Source of the DNA: Bacteroidales bacterium | GTDB taxonomy: Bacteria > Bacteroidota > Bacteroidia > Bacteroidales > UBA932 | Direction of reading: 5' to 3' | Length of the DNA: 64,000 nucleotides | Assembly: GCA_017617035.1 (NCBI GenBank) | Contig: JAFZWV010000030.1 | Span: forward strand, 51,282 to 115,281 | Part shown: positions 1 through 8,924 of the stretch, piece after piece | Numbering within the stretch: position 1 is the first letter of the stretch | Layout: each line of letters begins with the position of its first letter | Position numbers and translations under genes: made by a program | The notes under the pieces: model-generated | What the model saw: the letters and a program-made list of their open reading frames with translations, nothing else | Told to the model about the DNA's origin: nothing | Database searches by the model: none

Positions 1-223
1 CTTCCGCGCTGGCGGCCTCAATAACGGCCTTGCGGGGCTTTAAAGTTATTCTGTAGGCCTCTTTACGCGAGAAGTCTTCAAGGCCTTTTACGGCCCATTT
101 AAAGCGCAAAGAATGCTTGCGGACGACGATCTTCTGGACCGAAGACGTTCCCTCTGCCGGTCGATACTCAACCGGTGCGGGAATCAGGCCCAGTGTGAGG
201 GCAATCACAAGGAGAGCTTTCAT
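1..223 (-). CDS. GH20 beta-N-acetylhexosaminidase, N-terminal fragment
   Basis: Only the first 74 codons lie in the window; the gene runs off the left edge. The translation starts with a hydrophobic signal peptide (MKALLVIALTLGLIPAPVEY). The segment IPAPVEYRPAEG followed by EAYRITLKPRKAVIEAASAE resembles the N-terminal GH20b domain that precedes the catalytic barrel in Bacteroidota beta-hexosaminidases. That family removes terminal GlcNAc/GalNAc (or their derivatives) in the periplasm or at the surface. The start codon overlaps the stop of the upstream DUF4855/DUF6259 gene (ATGA, 220-223), so it belongs to the same operon. The catalytic Asp-Glu pair lies outside the window, so activity cannot be judged. 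The family call rests on the N-domain alone. Confidence 0.7.
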   Translation of the reverse strand, partial: MKALLVIALTLGLIPAPVEYRPAEGTSSVQKIVVRKHSLRFKWAVKGLEDFSRKEAYRITLKPRKAVIEAASAE

Positions 224-3200
224 TGTTTTTCGAATATTAGGACAGCTATGTCGTTCTGGGCGAGGATAACGGAGTTGCCGCTTACCTTGCCTCCAATCCG
301 ACGGCTGTCTATGAGTTTATATCCGGGAACGGTAATCTTTCCCTTTTGTTTCTTTTCGCCAGTATTGGTCACCACTACGGCGAGGCGGTTTTCCGCGGTG
401 TAGCTGCGAGCGATAAGCTTAGGATTCGAGCAGCCGAAACCCTCGGTAGCGGTGAATCTGCCTTCGAGCAGGAGCTCGGGGAAGTCGTGCCTGATGGCGT
501 TGATCTTTGCCAGATGGGCCTGGTAGACCGGGGTTTCGTCGATGAGTCCGCGGCAGCGGAAGACTTCGATATCATTGCGCAGGCCCTTCAGAAGAGTGTT
601 GTTCACCCTGCGGGGCACGTCGTTGTCGTCGCGCACGCACCTGTCGCTCCATATAACCTCGGGGAAGGTGTAGCGGAACCATTCGGGAAAACTCTCCGGG
701 AGAGCCGTGAACTCAACAATATGGACAAAGTCACAGAACTGGGAGGTGCAGTCAGAGAGCCATTCCGTACCAAGTGCAAATTCGGGATTGCGGGCCTTGA
801 TGTGGTCGCGTATCTCCTTAAGCGCATCGGCTTTGTAGCGTCCGGTAAAGATGTCCTGGACAGGATATTCGCGGCTCAGATCCCAGCCCGGGAACTCTTC
901 GGCCACTCCTAGCTGATCGTAGAACACTGCGTCTGCGCCCAGCGACATGGCCCTGTCGGCCCAGCGGATCAGCTGGTCGCGCCATTCGCGCTTGCTCATG
1001 TCTGCTATAACGAAGGTTCTGGAATCATAATACCCCAGAGTCGTTCCTTCGCCCGTGAACTTATAGTGCTCGGTAAACTCCCTGCCTGTGTTGTCCTTGT
1101 TTGCTACGCGAGAGCCGCCGCCATTGCGATAAAAGTCGCTCTCGACATCAATCAAACGGCCGTTGAAGTATAGTAATAGTCTATTTACCGGCAAATGCTC
1201 GCTGGAGGCACCACCTTGACGGTATATAGCAATAGCCTTCTTCAAGGCTTCGTCGCCGCCCTGGGAGGCGTCGGGGGAATAGTTCGGGTAACCGTTGTCC
1301 ATACCTTCATCCCACCAGCCGAACGCGAGGACTGCGTTGCACCCGACCGACTCGCCGGCGGCGGCGATGCGACCGGGAAGGTCGCCGTAGGTTCTCAGGT
1401 ACTCGCCGTACTGATGTTTGAAGATGATGCGCTGCCATCCGGTCATGTCCTGAACCCACTGGGGAACAGGGTCGTGGTGCCACCAGCTATCGGCCCAACG
1501 GCGGTAAATGCGCGAGGTCGCGGTCCAGTCGCCCTCGTAAGGCACGATTACCGAAGCGTCGTTGGACCAGGTATCGCCGCACATGGCGTTCGGATAGCGG
1601 TAGAACCCTGCCTCCAAGTGCTTGAAATCTTCAGTAACATGACCGATAGGAGATTTCTCGACTCCGCCTTCGGCTTCGCTCGAAATGACATTACCCTTGT
1701 CATCTCGACCGAGCGCAGCGAGTGGAGAGATCTCATCCGGATAGGTACGGAGGCCGTGCCAGGTTTGCTGGAGAGATGTGTCGTGGGAACCGAAATACAG
1801 GCCGTCGCGCTCGCCCACGAATGCAAAGCAGTTGGCCGCTGCATTGCGCGGGTATTGCAGGTCGTACTGGCGGAACTTCTGGGCCGGGGTCATATAGAGC
1901 GGGCGGACATCGACGTTGGAAATTTTCCAGACGGGGTTGTCGAAGATCTGGCCGCCGGTGTGGGTGGTAAGAAGCTTGTAGTCCTCTGGAATATGCATGT
2001 CGCCGAGGAGGGGGTACTGGAGTTCGCGGACAATGGTGTGGGGCTCGTCGTTGCGCAGGCTGGCTGAGAAACGGACCATGGCGCCTTCTGTCCATATCTT
2101 CAGGTTGAGCTCGAAGGCCTTCCCGCCCACGCGTGTGTATTCAACATAGGTGGTATCGCCGACGACCCTGACCGAAGCGGGTTTCTCGTTGCGGCCGGAA
2201 ATCTCGATTTCTTTCTGCTCGGGAGTGTTGTAATAAAGCCTCCAAAGAGGATAGCCGCCGGCATAGTTGCGTCCGCCTAGAGACAGTTCGGTAAGCATGC
2301 CCGCATCATCGACGCTGACTCTGGCCTTGGAGAACTCGCCCCTGTTTTCAAGCACGAACGCGCAAAGTTCATCGTAGAGGGCCTTGTCCTGCGGGAGCTG
2401 GGATGTGGCCAGCTGGGTAAGGGCGTCTGACCCGCTGTATAGGGCAATCGAACCCTTTCCGAGCAGTCCGGCTTCTCGGTAGCGGCGCATGTATTCGCGT
2501 ACACGACCCTGAAGGGCGGGGACGTCGGCGGCATCGAAGATGAGCCTGCCCTCGCCGTCGGGGCCCTTCACGCCGGACTTCATCTGGTCTGCCACGCAAC
2601 TGTACTCGAACTCCAACTCCATGCCGAGGCCGTTCTCCTCCATGGCCTTAAGGGTCTTATCGAAGGGATGGCGCTCGCCGGCCTTGAGGTCCCAGTACCA
2701 GTTGGGCTGCATCCAGGCCTGGTCGATTCCGAGCTGTTTCCAGTATTTGTGGCCCGGGGCCAGGTGGTAGGGAATCCAGTAGAGTTTCTCGCCCTTAGAG
2801 TGGCAACGCTCGGCCAGCGCTGGGGCTATGTCCTCCCAATTCTTGTAGCGGCAGTTGACGTCGATATCATAGGGGAGGTAGATCTCTTCGGAAGTAATGT
2901 AGAAGCCGTCGAGTTCCACATACCTGCAGTCCAGGCCGGCAAAACGGCTGCGAACCTCATTCATGTACCAGTCAAGGGCCTTGAGCCTGTCTTCGACCTT
3001 TGCAAAGTCGAGACCGTCGCCCCAGTAGATGGTAGAGGAGTTCTTGTCGGAGAACCGCTCGAACATGATGGCGTCGGGCAGGCCGATTATAACTTTGCGC
3101 TTAGCGGGCGGATTGCCGATTCTTCCGGCGGTCTTGGCGCAGGCGGCTTCCAGCGCTCCGACTCCGCAGTCTTTACCCAGCCAGAGGTCCAGCTGATGCT

Positions 3201-3489
3201 CCCATTCTGCTTTTGTGGCCGAAAGGCCGGCGGGGGAGATGACGAAGTTCCTGCCTGTCTGGCAGTCCTGCCCTTCGAGGAAGATGAAAGCCTCGAACAG
3301 CCAGTGTTCGCTGCCGTCGGGGGCCGCCCAGCTGACGTGGGGCCCGAAACGCTCTGCATCCCAAGCGTAGGGTTCGCGGTGGGAGTAACCTACGAGGTCG
3401 GCGTCGCGCAGAGGTTTGGCTGTGTTGGAAGGCGTGTTACAGCCCAGACACAACAGGGTTAAAAGAATTAAAGCCGGTATTCTTATCAT
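220..3489 (-). CDS. PUL lipoprotein: DUF4855 domain fused to DUF6259 glycosidase-like region
   Basis: A 1089-residue predicted outer-membrane lipoprotein; the lipobox LCLGC puts the lipidated Cys at residue 17. Residues about 30-385 form a DUF4855 domain (e.g. LDGFYITSEE, GMELEFEYSC). Residues about 640-1000 resemble DUF6259, a TIM-barrel glycosidase-like family, with FGWWDEGMDNGYPNYSP and AVFYDQLG as candidate active-site strands. Its DUF4855 part is paralogous to the next gene upstream, suggesting duplication plus fusion. It overlaps both neighbours by ATGA. A palindromic element is read in frame at residues about 586-612 (EISPLAALGRDDKG...VEKSPI), between the two domains. Enzymatic activity and substrate are not established; a role in degrading or binding the PUL glycan is inferred from context. 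Confidence 0.8.
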   Translation of the reverse strand: MIRIPALILLTLLCLGCNTPSNTAKPLRDADLVGYSHREPYAWDAERFGPHVSWAAPDGSEHWLFEAFIFLEGQDCQTGRNFVISPAGLSATKAEWEHQLDLWLGKDCGVGALEAACAKTAGRIGNPPAKRKVIIGLPDAIMFERFSDKNSSTIYWGDGLDFAKVEDRLKALDWYMNEVRSRFAGLDCRYVELDGFYITSEEIYLPYDIDVNCRYKNWEDIAPALAERCHSKGEKLYWIPYHLAPGHKYWKQLGIDQAWMQPNWYWDLKAGERHPFDKTLKAMEENGLGMELEFEYSCVADQMKSGVKGPDGEGRLIFDAADVPALQGRVREYMRRYREAGLLGKGSIALYSGSDALTQLATSQLPQDKALYDELCAFVLENRGEFSKARVSVDDAGMLTELSLGGRNYAGGYPLWRLYYNTPEQKEIEISGRNEKPASVRVVGDTTYVEYTRVGGKAFELNLKIWTEGAMVRFSASLRNDEPHTIVRELQYPLLGDMHIPEDYKLLTTHTGGQIFDNPVWKISNVDVRPLYMTPAQKFRQYDLQYPRNAAANCFAFVGERDGLYFGSHDTSLQQTWHGLRTYPDEISPLAALGRDDKGNVISSEAEGGVEKSPIGHVTEDFKHLEAGFYRYPNAMCGDTWSNDASVIVPYEGDWTATSRIYRRWADSWWHHDPVPQWVQDMTGWQRIIFKHQYGEYLRTYGDLPGRIAAAGESVGCNAVLAFGWWDEGMDNGYPNYSPDASQGGDEALKKAIAIYRQGGASSEHLPVNRLLLYFNGRLIDVESDFYRNGGGSRVANKDNTGREFTEHYKFTGEGTTLGYYDSRTFVIADMSKREWRDQLIRWADRAMSLGADAVFYDQLGVAEEFPGWDLSREYPVQDIFTGRYKADALKEIRDHIKARNPEFALGTEWLSDCTSQFCDFVHIVEFTALPESFPEWFRYTFPEVIWSDRCVRDDNDVPRRVNNTLLKGLRNDIEVFRCRGLIDETPVYQAHLAKINAIRHDFPELLLEGRFTATEGFGCSNPKLIARSYTAENRLAVVVTNTGEKKQKGKITVPGYKLIDSRRIGGKVSGNSVILAQNDIAVLIFEKQ
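1651..1733. repeat. Palindromic element type II, copy A (in frame in the DUF4855/DUF6259 gene)
   Basis: Two imperfectly complementary arms (1651-1690 and 1699-1733) with a 7-8 nt centre; the right arm contains GTCATCTCGACCGAGCGCAG. Read on the minus strand in the host frame it encodes EISPLAALGRDDKG...VISSEAEGGVEKS. The same peptide pattern recurs in the amidase gene. Confidence 0.85.
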
Positions 3490-5000
3490 TTTCTCAAAGG
3501 GTTTTCACTTATGAAACGGCAAAGCTCGAGATACATGGCAGCATCTGCCTCCTCGTCGGAGTTTGCCAGCTGCCACATCGCATTCGAGCCCGAATATAGC
3601 GCTAATTTTTCTTTTCCGTAGAGCCCTGCATCCTTGAATGAAGTCATATAGTTGCGGAAGCGGGCGCGCAAGGACGGAACATCAGCCAGAGTAAAGAAAT
3701 AGTTTCCCTTGGCGTCCGGACCCATAATGCCGGGCGTTTTCATCACTCCCTCGACCAACGAGTATTCAAACTCCAGTTCCATGCCCATACCAAGCTGCTT
3801 GATTCTCTGCATGGTAGTAGCCAGAGGTTTGCTTTCTGAGGTGTCCCAGTAGTAGTTGGGCTGCAGCCAGGCATAGGTAATACCGAGAGTACTCCAGATG
3901 TCGGTTCCGTCGGCTCCCAGATAGGGTATCCAGTATAGGCCCTCGTTGCAGGAATCCAGATAGTCGCCGATTATGGGCAGGATCTGGTCCCAGCGTTTCT
4001 GCTCGTAATTCCAGCCTCCGGGCCGTGCTACGAGTTCCTCGGAAATAATGTAGAAGCCTGCCAGTTCGAGATAGCTGAAAGCGCGCTCGGCAAAAGCGGC
4101 TCTCACATGATCGATATACCACTTAAGGGCCTTTATCTGGTCGTCGGACTTGGAGAAATCCAGCGTTTTTCCCTCCAGGGCGCCCCAGTAGGTCGTCGAC
4201 GAGGTCTTGTCGGAGAAGTTGGCGAACATGACAGGGTCCGGGATCATCATAACCGCGTAGCGCTTCGAGGGGGCCGTGCCTATAGTTCGAGCGGCCTCGG
4301 CGATAGCATCGTCCAGGGCGATGAAAGCCCCGTCGGGACCGCACCAGTACTCAACCAGGTTTTCCCAGGAAGTCTTGTCGGCCGACTGGGCGCCATTGCT
4401 GTTGATGCAGAATGTCTTTCCGTCGGGATCAATGCCCGTTATGGAGAGAAAGGCTTCGAAGAGCCAGTGAGGTCCATCGAAGTCTTCATAACTCACATGC
4501 GGGCCGAATCGATCCTTGTCCCAGTTGGCGGGGACGGTGAACCAGGAATTGCTGTTAGGCCGCCCTCCGCCGGTGCAGAGTGTAATGTCGGCAAAGCTCG
4601 GAGCCCCGTTGCGGCCCCTCTCATAAGGATAAAGATCGCCCGCTTCGGCTCCGGTCGAGAACTGCACTTTAGCGACTGAAGAAAGAATGTCACCCTTGCG
4701 CCCTACACCATAGGCAATGTAATTGGTGCCGGGATCCAGGTCGGTAAGAACTACACGTCCGTCGCTGGCCTTTACTCCGTAGAGGGTTATGTCAAGAGCG
4801 CTCGGAGCAGATTCCTTCGCTTCGCTCGGAATGACAAAGACATCGTCGCAGAAGATGCTCTCGACGAGGATGGTTGCTACCGTATGGCCCTGTTCACCGA
4901 CCGTAAGCCTTACGGCCGGCGTAGGCTCGTAGCCTCCGTTCTTCTCACCGCATGATGCGGCAAGAAGAACGAGGAGGGTAACGGGCAACCATTTTCTCAT
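3486..5000 (-). CDS. DUF4855 surface lipoprotein
   Basis: A 504-residue lipoprotein (lipobox LAASC, Cys17). After a short fibronectin-like N-terminal region (about 20-115) the rest is a DUF4855 domain. It shares blocks with the downstream fusion protein: GMELEFEYS, ALYSGSNAM versus ALYSGSDAL, and GFYIISEE versus GFYITSEE. DUF4855 has a predicted glycosidase-like barrel but no defined activity that I can cite, so function is left open. Residues about 55-64 ([10 protein letters not shown]) are encoded by a single arm of the type I palindromic element. The gene lies 3 bp after the SusE-position lipoprotein gene and overlaps the next by ATGA. Confidence 0.8.
   Translation of the reverse strand: MRKWLPVTLLVLLAASCGEKNGGYEPTPAVRLTVGEQGHTVATILVESIFCDDVFVIPSEAKESAPSALDITLYGVKASDGRVVLTDLDPGTNYIAYGVGRKGDILSSVAKVQFSTGAEAGDLYPYERGRNGAPSFADITLCTGGGRPNSNSWFTVPANWDKDRFGPHVSYEDFDGPHWLFEAFLSITGIDPDGKTFCINSNGAQSADKTSWENLVEYWCGPDGAFIALDDAIAEAARTIGTAPSKRYAVMMIPDPVMFANFSDKTSSTTYWGALEGKTLDFSKSDDQIKALKWYIDHVRAAFAERAFSYLELAGFYIISEELVARPGGWNYEQKRWDQILPIIGDYLDSCNEGLYWIPYLGADGTDIWSTLGITYAWLQPNYYWDTSESKPLATTMQRIKQLGMGMELEFEYSLVEGVMKTPGIMGPDAKGNYFFTLADVPSLRARFRNYMTSFKDAGLYGKEKLALYSGSNAMWQLANSDEEADAAMYLELCRFISENPLRK
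4809..4836. repeat. Palindromic element type I, copy B (single arm, in frame in the DUF4855 gene)
   Basis: One 28-bp arm (CCTTCGCTTCGCTCGGAATG core) identical to the left arm of copy D. On the minus strand it is read in frame as VIPSEAKES. Confidence 0.75.
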
Positions 5001-5003
5001 GGC

Positions 5004-6875
5004 TTATTCCATTTTGAATACGCTCACGCCCAGGCCTTGTGCTCCAGCGGCTATCCAGACCTTGTCCGGCATCACGAATACTGCGCAGTCGCCCTGGAGC
5101 GACATCGGTACCTGGATGGCCATATCTTCGGCATTCTCGCTATGGATAGGCGCCTCGAAGAAGATATCCTTTTCGTCGCCGGCAAGCGAAGCCTTGAAGC
5201 CTCCCTTGTCCTTGACTATATAGAGCGTGGCGCGAAGGAGGGTTTCACCTTCGATTGCCGTGTAGGCGATGTACTTTTCGTCCTTGAAGGTAAACGGACG
5301 GTAGCCGTAGGTAAGGGCGCCATCCTCATACTTCTCGAAGGCCATGTCGTGGGTGTCCTGACCGTCGCCCTGTTTGTATGTGGTGCCGGTCGGGGTAAGG
5401 AAGGCCGAAGTGTCGGAGCTGGCAAAGAGCATCTGGTCGTAGTCGGGGTGTTTGTAGACGCCTCCGAAGCCCGTGAACGGGACATTGACCAGGGTCCTGT
5501 CTGTCTTGACGAACGCTCCGTTCTTCACCTCATATCTGGTGGAGAAGGTTCCCTGGAAGGCATGGACATAGACCATTCCGTCTGCCCAGGTACCGTGGAG
5601 TTCATAACGGTCTCCACCGCGGCGCCATGTACACTGGAGTGTAGTGCGGGTAGGTGCCTTGTCGGTTCCGTTGGGCCAGGTGTAGAAGGCGAAGCTGCCT
5701 CCTTCGTTGGCGCCCGAAGCGGTAAGCATCGGGGTACCGTCGCCCTTGTCGATTATTCTCACACAGGCGGTGGTGATGGTGTTGGCTACGAATCCCTCGC
5801 AGTTGACCTGCATCGTGTTGGTCGGGTCGGTAATGCTGATAGCGGTAATCTTAGCGGTGCTGCCGCCTATAGCGTAGGGGATGTAGACCCAGTTGGCATC
5901 AACGGTGAGTGTGCGGTCGACACCGGAAGGAAGACCATAGTCGGCGGTCCAGAGCTTATCCAGGGAGTATTTGCCCCAGACGCGGCTTATGCTGACTCCA
6001 TCGAACGGGGACCTGACCACCAGATAATAGACCTTGTCGGAGATTGCGACTCCGGCCTGAGAGGTGGCGCTGATCTTAATCGGAATAAGGAGGGTAGTGA
6101 AATTCATCATCTTGCCTCCGGAGAAGAGCGCCGAGTTGTCGAGAGTTACGGTGCAGAAACAGTCTGTCTGCCCGGCTTTAACGGACACACCCTCGGTGGG
6201 CAGTTTTACAAACGCGTTCGGGGCGGCGATATGAGTCGTTCCCTTTTCCGCATTGAAAGCGGCGATAAGGTTGTTGTCGACTGCAAGAGTAACGTCGAGG
6301 TCGACTGGAAGAATGTTGTCAACGGATATCTTCAGAGATACTTCGCTGTCTTCATTCTCATCCTCTTTTGCAACCAGAGAAGATCCCGATGATGCAAGTC
6401 CTACCTGCGAATTGAGCAGATTGACAAGCACCAGATTGCGTTTGGGGTTCACGGAAAGCGAACTCTCGGTAATGACTACCGGAATCACCGAATTCGAACC
6501 GTCGAGGGCGGGGTAGACACTGCTGGGATTCCACTCCAGTTTGATGCTGCCGGTAAGGTCTTCGGCCTTGATGCTTACTTCATTCGCCGAGAACTCATAC
6601 AGGTTTGAGCTAAGTGAAGTGAATGCCGTTCCGTTTTCAGCGTTGTACTCGGCAAGGGCCTCGGCCGATACGCCAATAGTGGCGGTAGCGGGCTTGACGC
6701 CCTTGCCGGCTTTCTGGACCGTCACTGTAGCCGAACCGGAATAGACCGATACTGGAACCACCGCTTCATCGTAGACCAGCGATAGGGTATCCGGTACCAT
6801 AAAGTTGTTTCGCGAGTCCTCAATACAGGACGCGGCGAAAGCTATCGTAGCTAAAAGTAGTATAGTCTTTTTCAT
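5004..6875 (-). CDS. DUF1735-containing lipoprotein in the SusE position
   Basis: A 623-residue lipoprotein with lipobox AFAASC (Cys17). Two tandem Ig-like DUF1735 (BT_3987-type) units span about 35-155 and 165-290, each with the hallmark of a residue run such as LAEYNAENGTAF or IAAFNAEKGTTH. The C-terminal half (about 290-623) begins SPFDGVSISRVWGKYSLDKL and looks like a beta-rich, propeller-like ligand-binding region (DUF5018-like, tentative). Directly downstream of SusD by 4 bp, it occupies the place of SusE-type surface glycan-binding proteins and probably presents glycan to the SusCD complex. No catalytic signature is visible. Confidence 0.8.
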   Translation of the reverse strand: MKKTILLLATIAFAASCIEDSRNNFMVPDTLSLVYDEAVVPVSVYSGSATVTVQKAGKGVKPATATIGVSAEALAEYNAENGTAFTSLSSNLYEFSANEVSIKAEDLTGSIKLEWNPSSVYPALDGSNSVIPVVITESSLSVNPKRNLVLVNLLNSQVGLASSGSSLVAKEDENEDSEVSLKISVDNILPVDLDVTLAVDNNLIAAFNAEKGTTHIAAPNAFVKLPTEGVSVKAGQTDCFCTVTLDNSALFSGGKMMNFTTLLIPIKISATSQAGVAISDKVYYLVVRSPFDGVSISRVWGKYSLDKLWTADYGLPSGVDRTLTVDANWVYIPYAIGGSTAKITAISITDPTNTMQVNCEGFVANTITTACVRIIDKGDGTPMLTASGANEGGSFAFYTWPNGTDKAPTRTTLQCTWRRGGDRYELHGTWADGMVYVHAFQGTFSTRYEVKNGAFVKTDRTLVNVPFTGFGGVYKHPDYDQMLFASSDTSAFLTPTGTTYKQGDGQDTHDMAFEKYEDGALTYGYRPFTFKDEKYIAYTAIEGETLLRATLYIVKDKGGFKASLAGDEKDIFFEAPIHSENAEDMAIQVPMSLQGDCAVFVMPDKVWIAAGAQGLGVSVFKME

Positions 6876-6879
6876 AGGC

Positions 6880-8919
6880 CTATTCCCATCCGGGGTTTTG
6901 AGTGAAGTTTACCATCTCCGAGAGCTGGGTCTGGATGATGGGGAAGAAGTAGTCGCGATAGTGGAAGTCGGCAGCGTCCATAGGCATGATGTCGCTCCTT
7001 CTCGTATAAAGGTCTTCGTAGTTCTCAGCCTTCATGTTGAGAGTCCATGGTGAGCATGGATACTCGGCTTCTGCGCGCATCCAGCGACACATGTCGTAGT
7101 GGCGCATGGCCTCCATTCCGAATTCGCACCAGCGTTCCTGCTGGATGAGCCAGCGCAGCCACTCCTTGTTGGTCTTGGTTATACCGGCAATCGTGGTGCT
7201 TCCGTTGGCATTGTCGAAGGCTATCTCGGGGTAAGCCAGGCGTATGCCCTTGAGGCCGCTTCTCGCGCGTACTTTATCGAGGTACAGGATGGCCTCGTCG
7301 GCGTCGCGGACGGGTTTTTCGTTGCAGGCCTCGGCGTAGTTGAGATAGATTTCGGCGAGACGGAAGGCCGGGTAGACGTATCTCTGGGCACCGGTGAAGT
7401 CGGCACCCGTCACGAAGGCTGTATTGGCCTTGTACCAGCGGCGGCAGCAGTAGCCCACCCAGTTAAGGGCTGCCGATTCGTACTTGGTAACGGGGACTGT
7501 GACCATGGGATCGGTAGTGCTCTTGAAGCTGACCCAGCGCTTTTTAATCTTGTCGCTCGGCCAGTAGAAGCCGTCGGGAACGAGGCTGGAATAGTAGCGG
7601 GCATCACGGCCGACGGTAGTATTGTGGGCCTTGAATGCGGGCGCCCAGTCGGCATCGACTGGCTGGACATAGTTGTCTACCCATCCGGTCGTGCTGTAGC
7701 CCGATGCAGGGTCTACAATGGGCCTGGACAGGTCGTTGAACCTTCCGCTCTTCTCATAGCCGAGCACAGGATAACGGCCGCTTTCTGCCATCGGATAGGC
7801 GTCTACCATCTTAAGCGAAGGCGTGTAGGCCTGGAGCATCTCGTAGGAGGTGGTGATGGTCGGCGAAGGGAAGTTAGGCACGGTCGCATACATGAACGAA
7901 CCGGTAGCACCAATCCAGGTGGCAAAGCCGCCGTCGGTGTGACCGATTCCGAGGTGCCACCATCCCCAGATGGTCTCGCTGTTCCATCTTTCAAAGAACA
8001 CGTTCTGATAGGAGTGGGCGGCCTTCTTGAAGTCGTTGTCACCGTCGCCGTTGTTTACCAGGCTGTAAGTTCCAAGGTCGATGACTGCCTTTGCGGCCTC
8101 AGCTGCCTTGGTCCATTTCTCGGCATCGTAGTCAGAGAAAATCTTTTTGCCGTCGAGGTTCTTCTTGGAGGCGTAGATGCTCTGGAGGGTTCCGCCGTCC
8201 TGCCCATTGTAGAGCGGGGAAGCGGCATATAGCAGCACCCTCGACTTAAGGGCCATGGCGGCCTGTTTGGTGGCGCGACCGGTCCAGGAGTCGTTGGCTC
8301 CAATCTCGGTAAGGGTCGTAGGAAGGTCCTTGATCGCCTCGTCGAGTTCGCTCACGATGAAGTTGATGTTCTCGTCGACGGTGTTGCGGTCGAGTTTTGC
8401 GCCCTCTGCGGTCTCGGGAGCAAGCTGGTCGCCCCATATAATAACGGGGCCATACTGCCTGAAGAGGCAGAAGTAGTAGAATGCCCTGAGGAAGCGGGCT
8501 TCGGCCCTCATCGCGTCCTTCACTCTCTTGGTGTCTTCCTTGTCGAGGTCGACATATTCCATGAAGATGGAGCACTGGCGGATGGCGATATACATGTCTT
8601 TCCAGACGTTGTATTTGACTACGTCGCCGCTGGCTGCGGTGCTGTAGTCGCCGCTGCGCAGTTTGTTGAAGGGACCATAGCCGAGGAAACCGAAGAGGCC
8701 CTCGTCTGAACGCGGAATTACATAGCCGGTGCCGTTGTGGGTATCTTCGTCGTGGGGCAGATATGAGTAGAGGTGAACCAGATAGCTCTCGGTAGTGTTC
8801 TTCTTCGAGAAGATCTCCTCGAGGTTGGCCTGGTCCTGAAAGTCTATGTCAAAGTAACTGTCGCAGGCGTTCAGCGAAAGGAGCGCTAAGGCGAGTACAA
8901 AGTATTTAATCTTTTTCAT
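6880..8919 (-). CDS. SusD/RagB family glycan-binding lipoprotein
   Basis: A 679-residue SusD homologue: lipoprotein signal LSLNAC (Cys19), N-terminal SusD-like TPR region (about 20-250, with RAEARFLRAFYYFCLFRQYG), and C-terminal RagB/SusD region (about 330-679, with AEIYLNYAEACNE and ERWCEFGMEAMRHYDMCRW). SusD proteins sit on the outer face of the outer membrane and form the lid of the SusC transporter. The gene lies 5 bp after susC and 4 bp before the DUF1735 lipoprotein, the standard PUL order. It is somewhat longer than the usual 500-600 residues. Ligand unknown. Confidence 0.96.
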   Translation of the reverse strand: MKKIKYFVLALALLSLNACDSYFDIDFQDQANLEEIFSKKNTTESYLVHLYSYLPHDEDTHNGTGYVIPRSDEGLFGFLGYGPFNKLRSGDYSTAASGDVVKYNVWKDMYIAIRQCSIFMEYVDLDKEDTKRVKDAMRAEARFLRAFYYFCLFRQYGPVIIWGDQLAPETAEGAKLDRNTVDENINFIVSELDEAIKDLPTTLTEIGANDSWTGRATKQAAMALKSRVLLYAASPLYNGQDGGTLQSIYASKKNLDGKKIFSDYDAEKWTKAAEAAKAVIDLGTYSLVNNGDGDNDFKKAAHSYQNVFFERWNSETIWGWWHLGIGHTDGGFATWIGATGSFMYATVPNFPSPTITTSYEMLQAYTPSLKMVDAYPMAESGRYPVLGYEKSGRFNDLSRPIVDPASGYSTTGWVDNYVQPVDADWAPAFKAHNTTVGRDARYYSSLVPDGFYWPSDKIKKRWVSFKSTTDPMVTVPVTKYESAALNWVGYCCRRWYKANTAFVTGADFTGAQRYVYPAFRLAEIYLNYAEACNEKPVRDADEAILYLDKVRARSGLKGIRLAYPEIAFDNANGSTTIAGITKTNKEWLRWLIQQERWCEFGMEAMRHYDMCRWMRAEAEYPCSPWTLNMKAENYEDLYTRRSDIMPMDAADFHYRDYFFPIIQTQLSEMVNFTQNPGWE

Positions 8920-8924
8920 AGCTC

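Noticed and set aside
5037-6392. 451-codon plus-strand frame opposite the DUF1735 lipoprotein gene (similar frames at 9336-10526, 37827-39095 and 39788-41104)
   Set aside because: All are shadows of clear genes on the other strand; none has a signal peptide, promoter or family motif.
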